A stretch of 7,437 bases of DNA. Origin: Chloroflexota bacterium (GTDB taxonomy: Bacteria > Chloroflexota > Anaerolineae > Promineifilales > Promineifilaceae). The stretch covers positions 1 through 7,437 of the forward strand of contig QQUD01000441.1 of NCBI GenBank assembly GCA_008501785.1, written 5' to 3'. The notes beneath the pieces are model-generated. The model ran no database searches, was not told where the DNA came from, and saw only the letters and a program-made list of their open reading frames with translations. This document shows positions 6,047-7,437 of this stretch, piece by piece. Positions within the stretch are counted from its first letter, which is position 1; the number at the start of each line of letters is the position of its first letter. The translations under genes were made by a program, and so were the position numbers.

Positions 6047-7437
6047 ATGAATTTTACGACACCCCTTGCCTTACTATTTCTGCTTGTGCTGCCATACTTT
6101 GTCTGGCTGGGACGACCGCGCAAAACGGCCGTTCGCCGCTGGCGAGAATGGACAAGTTTGGCAATTCGTGTCGTTATCTTGATTTTACTCACCCTCAGTT
6201 TGGCCGGAACCCAATTGGTGCGTGCGGCTGATGAATTGGCGGTAGTTTTCCTTGTTGATGCCTCAGACTCGATTTCCCCAGATCAAGCAACCCAGGCTGA
6301 AGAATTTGTGCGGGCTGCTGTTGAGACGATGACGCCAGCCGATCAAACGGCCGTTATTCTCTTCGGAGCCAACGCTTTAGTCGAACGTCCGATGAGCGGC
6401 CTGGCCGAATTAGCGCCCGTGACCACTGTGCCGCAGCGTCTGCACACCGATTTAGCCGAGGCGATCCGGTTGGGATTGGCACTTTTTCCCACAGGGTCGG
6501 CGCGGCGGCTAGTGATTTTAAGCGATGGTGCCGCCACGATTGGCGACACCCAAAAAGCAGCGCAACTGGCGGCGGCAACAGGTGTCGAAATTAGCTATGT
6601 CCCCTTAAGTCGCAGCAGTGGCGATGCCGAAGCGCTGCTAACCAATGTCAATGCACCGACACGCATTGTGCAAGGTGATACCTTTCGTATTGAGGTGACC
6701 GCCGAGAGTAATGCAGATACCCCCGCAACGCTGCGTGTGTTGGCAGGCGGCAGCATTGTTTATGAAGAAGGGGTGCAGCTGCGGCGTGGCGTCAACAATT
6801 ATGCAGTGCGCTTGCGTGCAACTGAACAAGAATTTGCGCGGTATCGCGTGCAGTTAACTCCTATCGACGATACGTTTTACCAAAATAATGAGCTGGCTGC
6901 GTTTACTGAAATTGTGGGGCCACCGCGTGTGTTGCTGGTGGCAAATGATGGCACCATTGCGGATGATGGTACGCCATTGCCCGATGAGTCCCCACAAATT
7001 CGGCTGGCGCTGGAAGCAACTGGGTTGCAAGTGGATCGAATACGGCCGTCTGACCTTCCCGCCGGTCTTGCGGAATTGAGCAACTATGCAACGGTGGTGT
7101 TGATTAATGTAAATGCCAAGAACCTTTCTCCTCGGAAGATGGATGTGCTGCAAAGCTATGTGCGCGATCTAGGGGGTGGTTTGGTCGTTGTCGGTGGGCC
7201 AACTAGCTATGGCATGGGCGGCTATTTTGGCACGACGTTGGAAGAAACTTTGCCGGTGGAAATGCAGATTAAAGATCAGGAGCGATTTCCTTCGGTGAGC
7301 ATGGTGATTGTAATTGATCGCTCGGGCAGTATGGGCGTACAAGAGGGGAGTTTGACCAAAATTCAATTGGCAGCAGAAGGGGCGGTGCGTGTTGTTGAGT
7401 TGCTCAATGATTTTGATGAGATTACGGTGATTCCAGT
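6047..7437 (+). CDS. VWA domain / GATase1-like membrane protein (partial, runs off the right edge)
   Basis: The open frame gives 463 complete codons without a stop and continues past the window. Two N-terminal membrane helices (about residues 5-22 and 36-55) flank a basic cytoplasmic loop. The first VWA domain (about 63-190) has a complete MIDAS metal site: DASDS (Asp71, Ser73, Ser75), Thr134 in HTDL and Asp160 in ILSDG. A beta-rich, CARDB-like segment (about 196-285) precedes a GATase1/DJ-1-like region (about 292-405) with GGGLVVVGGPTSYGMGGY. A second VWA begins near 416 with DRSGS (Asp424, Ser426, Ser428). This order is known in uncharacterised bacterial membrane proteins of the COG5426/PF07090 type, usually around 800-950 aa, so about half is missing. 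No cysteine nucleophile is seen in the GATase-like part, so binding rather than catalysis is likely. The ATG at 6047 has no Shine-Dalgarno sequence, but the frame is blocked upstream at 6014 and no better start exists. Confidence 0.87.
   Translation, partial: MNFTTPLALLFLLVLPYFVWLGRPRKTAVRRWREWTSLAIRVVILILLTLSLAGTQLVRAADELAVVFLVDASDSISPDQATQAEEFVRAAVETMTPADQTAVILFGANALVERPMSGLAELAPVTTVPQRLHTDLAEAIRLGLALFPTGSARRLVILSDGAATIGDTQKAAQLAAATGVEISYVPLSRSSGDAEALLTNVNAPTRIVQGDTFRIEVTAESNADTPATLRVLAGGSIVYEEGVQLRRGVNNYAVRLRATEQEFARYRVQLTPIDDTFYQNNELAAFTEIVGPPRVLLVANDGTIADDGTPLPDESPQIRLALEATGLQVDRIRPSDLPAGLAELSNYATVVLINVNAKNLSPRKMDVLQSYVRDLGGGLVVVGGPTSYGMGGYFGTTLEETLPVEMQIKDQERFPSVSMVIVIDRSGSMGVQEGSLTKIQLAAEGAVRVVELLNDFDEITVIP

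Noticed and set aside
6013..6231. 72-aa plus-strand frame starting in the terminator region
   Set aside because: It overlaps the VWA gene start in another frame and shows no membrane or domain signature, while the VWA frame has clear helices and continues to the window end.
6343..6578. Minus-strand open frames of 68 and 74 aa
   Set aside because: They are antisense to the first VWA domain, whose metal-site motifs prove the plus-strand frame.

Overview
The window looks like a piece of a Chloroflexota chromosome, probably from the Anaerolineae/Ardenticatenia/Caldilineae side. This is an inference. It rests on the Thr-Pro-rich linker behind a lipoprotein signal, the MsrP with a Tat signal plus a lipobox, the multi-pass sensor kinase, the tandem VWA/GATase-like membrane protein, and the repeated palindrome AACGGCCGTT. 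No rRNA, tRNA, CRISPR array or insertion sequence is visible.

Left half, minus strand (1-3222). A putative three-domain Ig-like lipoprotein (2101-3222) lies upstream of msrP (888-1901) and msrQ (143-829). MsrP is the molybdopterin catalytic subunit and MsrQ the haem membrane subunit of the cell-envelope methionine sulfoxide reductase, which takes electrons from the respiratory chain to repair oxidised methionines outside the cytoplasm. msrP probably has its own promoter near 1963-1968. Each of the three genes is followed by a perfect 15-bp inverted repeat (85-116, 848-881, 2033-2094).

Divergent intergenic region (3223-3560, 338 bases without a gene). It holds a 5' UTR hairpin and a candidate extended -10 for the lipoprotein gene, one copy of AACGGCCGTT, a helically phased array of TTTATCCCAA-like repeats, and a strong extended -10 promoter (TGGTATAAT) for the plus-strand kinase gene.

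Right half, plus strand (3561-7437). An 813-aa membrane protein has a 7TM-like N terminus, an extracytoplasmic Ig-like domain, a GAF domain, a HisKA-like region and an intact HATPase. Its H-box has proline where the phosphoacceptor histidine should be, so it is probably a pseudo-kinase or a diverged sensor. A terminator-like hairpin follows. Then comes a large VWA protein (two membrane helices, VWA, beta-rich linker, GATase1-like region, second VWA) that starts at 6047 and runs off the right edge.

The most unusual signals are 11 exact copies of AACGGCCGTT (plus three 8-bp cores), which encode Thr-Ala-Val in every full coding copy; the histidine-less kinase, whose Ig-like ectodomain resembles the divergent lipoprotein; and the phased repeat array between those two genes.
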